From: Paracoccaceae bacterium
GTDB taxonomy: Bacteria > Pseudomonadota > Alphaproteobacteria > Rhodobacterales > Rhodobacteraceae
Assembly (NCBI GenBank): GCA_007131465.1
Contig: SLQN01000422.1
Location: forward strand, 1-7,006
Direction of reading: 5' to 3'
DNA length: 7,006 nt
In this document: positions 5,743 through 7,006 of the stretch, one piece after another
Position numbering within the stretch: position 1 is the stretch's first letter
Layout of the letters: each line of letters begins with the position of its first letter
The notes under the pieces: generated by a model
What the model was told of the DNA's origin: nothing
What the model saw: only the letters and a program-made list of their open reading frames with translations
The model's database searches: none
Program-made: the position numbers and the translations under genes

Positions 5743-7006
5743 TTCCCCAGAATACCGGGAAGGCGCAGGCCGTGATCCTTCGCACATTGGATTGCGCTTT
5801 CATATCCCGCATCGGCATGACGCCAAACGCCCGAGGCCGGGTCGTTCCACAGCACACGCTCCAGCCGTCTGGCCGCCTCTGGCGTGCCATCCGCGACGAT
5901 GACCACGCCTGCATGTTGCGAAAACCCCATGCCGACACCGCCCCCGTGATGCAGGCTGACCCATGTCGCACCCGATGCGGTATTGATCAGCGCATTCAGC
6001 AAAGGCCAGTCCGACACGGCGTCCGATCCGTCGCGCATCGCCTCGGTCTCGCGGTTGGGGCTGGCGACAGAGCCGCTGTCGAGATGGTCGCGGCCAATCA
6101 CGATAGGGGCTTTCAATTCGCCCGAAGCTACCATCTGGTTGAATTTCAGGCCCGCGCGGTGGCGGTCGCCCAGCCCCAGCCAGCAGATACGCGCGGGCAG
6201 GCCCTGAAAGGCAATGCGCTCGCGCGCCATGTCCAGCCAGCGATGCAGATGGTCGTTGTCTGGAAACAGTTCGCGCATCGCCTGATCGGTCTTGTAGATA
6301 TCCTCCGGGTCGCCGGACAGCGCGCACCAACGGAACGGACCAATCCCCTTGCAGAACAGGGGCCGGATATAGGCGGGCACGAAACCGGGAAAGGCAAAGG
6401 CGTTCTCCAGCCCTTCTTCCTTCGCCACCTGACGGATGTTGTTGCCGTAATCCAGCGTGGGCACGCCCGCATTCCAGAAATCGACCATCGCCGCGACATG
6501 CGTCTTCATGCTGGCGCGGGCGGCCTTTTCGACGGCCTTGGGGTCGCTTTCCTGCTTCTCACGCCAGTCCGCCACGCTCCAGCCAATCGGCAGGTAGCCA
6601 TGCACCGGATCATGCGCGCTGGTCTGGTCGGTCACGATATCGGGGCGGATGCCACGCCTGAATATCTCTGGAAAGACCTCGGCCGCGTTGCCGATCAGGG
6701 CGACCGATTTGGCCTCTCCGGCGGCGCACCAGCGGGTGATCATTTCCAGCGCGTCATCAAGACTGTGTGCCTTGGCGTCGCAATACCGGGTGCGGATACG
6801 GAAATCGGCGCGGGTTTCGTCACATTCCACAGCCAGACAGCAAGCCCCTGCCATCGCAGCCGCCAGTGGTTGCGCGCCGCCCATGCCCCCCAGCCCGCCG
6901 GTCAGGATCCAGCGCCCCCGCAGATCGCCGCCGTAATGCTGGCGACCGGCCTCCGCGAAGGTCTCAAATGTGCCCTGAACGATGCCCTGCGTGCCGATAT
7001 AGATCC
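5739..7006 (-). CDS. hutU: Urocanate hydratase (urocanase), 5'-partial
   Basis: Urocanase uses tightly bound NAD+ to add water to urocanate, giving 4-imidazolone-5-propionate in the second step of histidine breakdown in the cytoplasm. The visible 421 residues are the C-terminal three quarters; roughly 135 N-terminal residues lie beyond the right edge. Family landmarks are strong: [15 protein letters not shown] (2-16), the NAD-binding glycine-rich [13 protein letters not shown] (35-47), [19 protein letters not shown] (222-240), the urocanase signature [10 protein letters not shown] (266-275, at 6180-6209) with its active-site Cys at 274, and [16 protein letters not shown] (351-366). No frameshift or missing motif is seen. 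Other hut genes may lie further right. The stop TAG shares the tetramer CTAG with the stop of the convergent amidohydrolase gene. A related thiourocanate-type hydratase cannot be excluded from motifs alone, but ordinary HutU is the default. Confidence 0.97.
   Translation of the reverse strand, partial: IYIGTQGIVQGTFETFAEAGRQHYGGDLRGRWILTGGLGGMGGAQPLAAAMAGACCLAVECDETRADFRIRTRYCDAKAHSLDDALEMITRWCAAGEAKSVALIGNAAEVFPEIFRRGIRPDIVTDQTSAHDPVHGYLPIGWSVADWREKQESDPKAVEKAARASMKTHVAAMVDFWNAGVPTLDYGNNIRQVAKEEGLENAFAFPGFVPAYIRPLFCKGIGPFRWCALSGDPEDIYKTDQAMRELFPDNDHLHRWLDMARERIAFQGLPARICWLGLGDRHRAGLKFNQMVASGELKAPIVIGRDHLDSGSVASPNRETEAMRDGSDAVSDWPLLNALINTASGATWVSLHHGGGVGMGFSQHAGVVIVADGTPEAARRLERVLWNDPASGVWRHADAGYESAIQCAKDHGLRLPGILGN

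Noticed and set aside
5800..6330. Minus-strand open frame overlapping hutU in another frame
   Set aside because: It is a shadow of hutU. The urocanase signature and NAD motif are in the hutU frame.

Overview
The window is GC-rich, tightly packed DNA that looks like an alphaproteobacterium, most likely Rhodobacteraceae. That placement rests on codon choice and protein style and is an inference; I cannot name a genus. Seven protein genes tile almost all of it. Only two gaps hold no coding sequence, about 99 nt (2605-2703) and 85 nt (4653-4737). I see no rRNA, tRNA, CRISPR array, insertion sequence or convincing hairpin terminator.

Layout from left to right: (1) the end of a polar amino-acid ABC transporter operon on the + strand, with a permease (5' end outside the window) and its ATPase; (2) an M29/NicX-like metalloenzyme on the - strand; (3) a GcvA-type LysR regulator on the + strand, divergent from it; (4) a VanA-type Rieske oxygenase on the - strand; (5) an ACMSD-like amidohydrolase on the + strand, divergent from the Rieske gene; (6) the C-terminal three quarters of urocanate hydratase (hutU) on the - strand, running off the right edge. 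From the ATPase onward the genes alternate in strand. Each of the three convergent junctions overlaps at its stop codons, by 15, 7 and 4 nt.

The most informative signal is regulatory. Both divergent gaps contain the same 13-bp dyad, TTAG-N5-CTAA, which fits the T-N11-A form of a LysR box. One copy lies directly before the presumed lysR start (2690-2702). The other lies inside a perfect 17-bp palindrome between the Rieske and amidohydrolase genes (4698-4714). This suggests that one LysR protein controls itself and three enzymes.

Together the enzymes resemble an uncharacterised catabolic module: uptake of an amino-acid-like compound, oxygenation or demethylation by the Rieske enzyme, and further processing by a NicX/M29-fold enzyme and an ACMSD-like hydrolase or decarboxylase. 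The nearby hutU makes an imidazole or histidine-related substrate an attractive guess, but the sequence does not prove it. Two enzymes may carry altered active-site residues: Asn where ACMSD relatives usually have His, and HxH where NicX has HxD.
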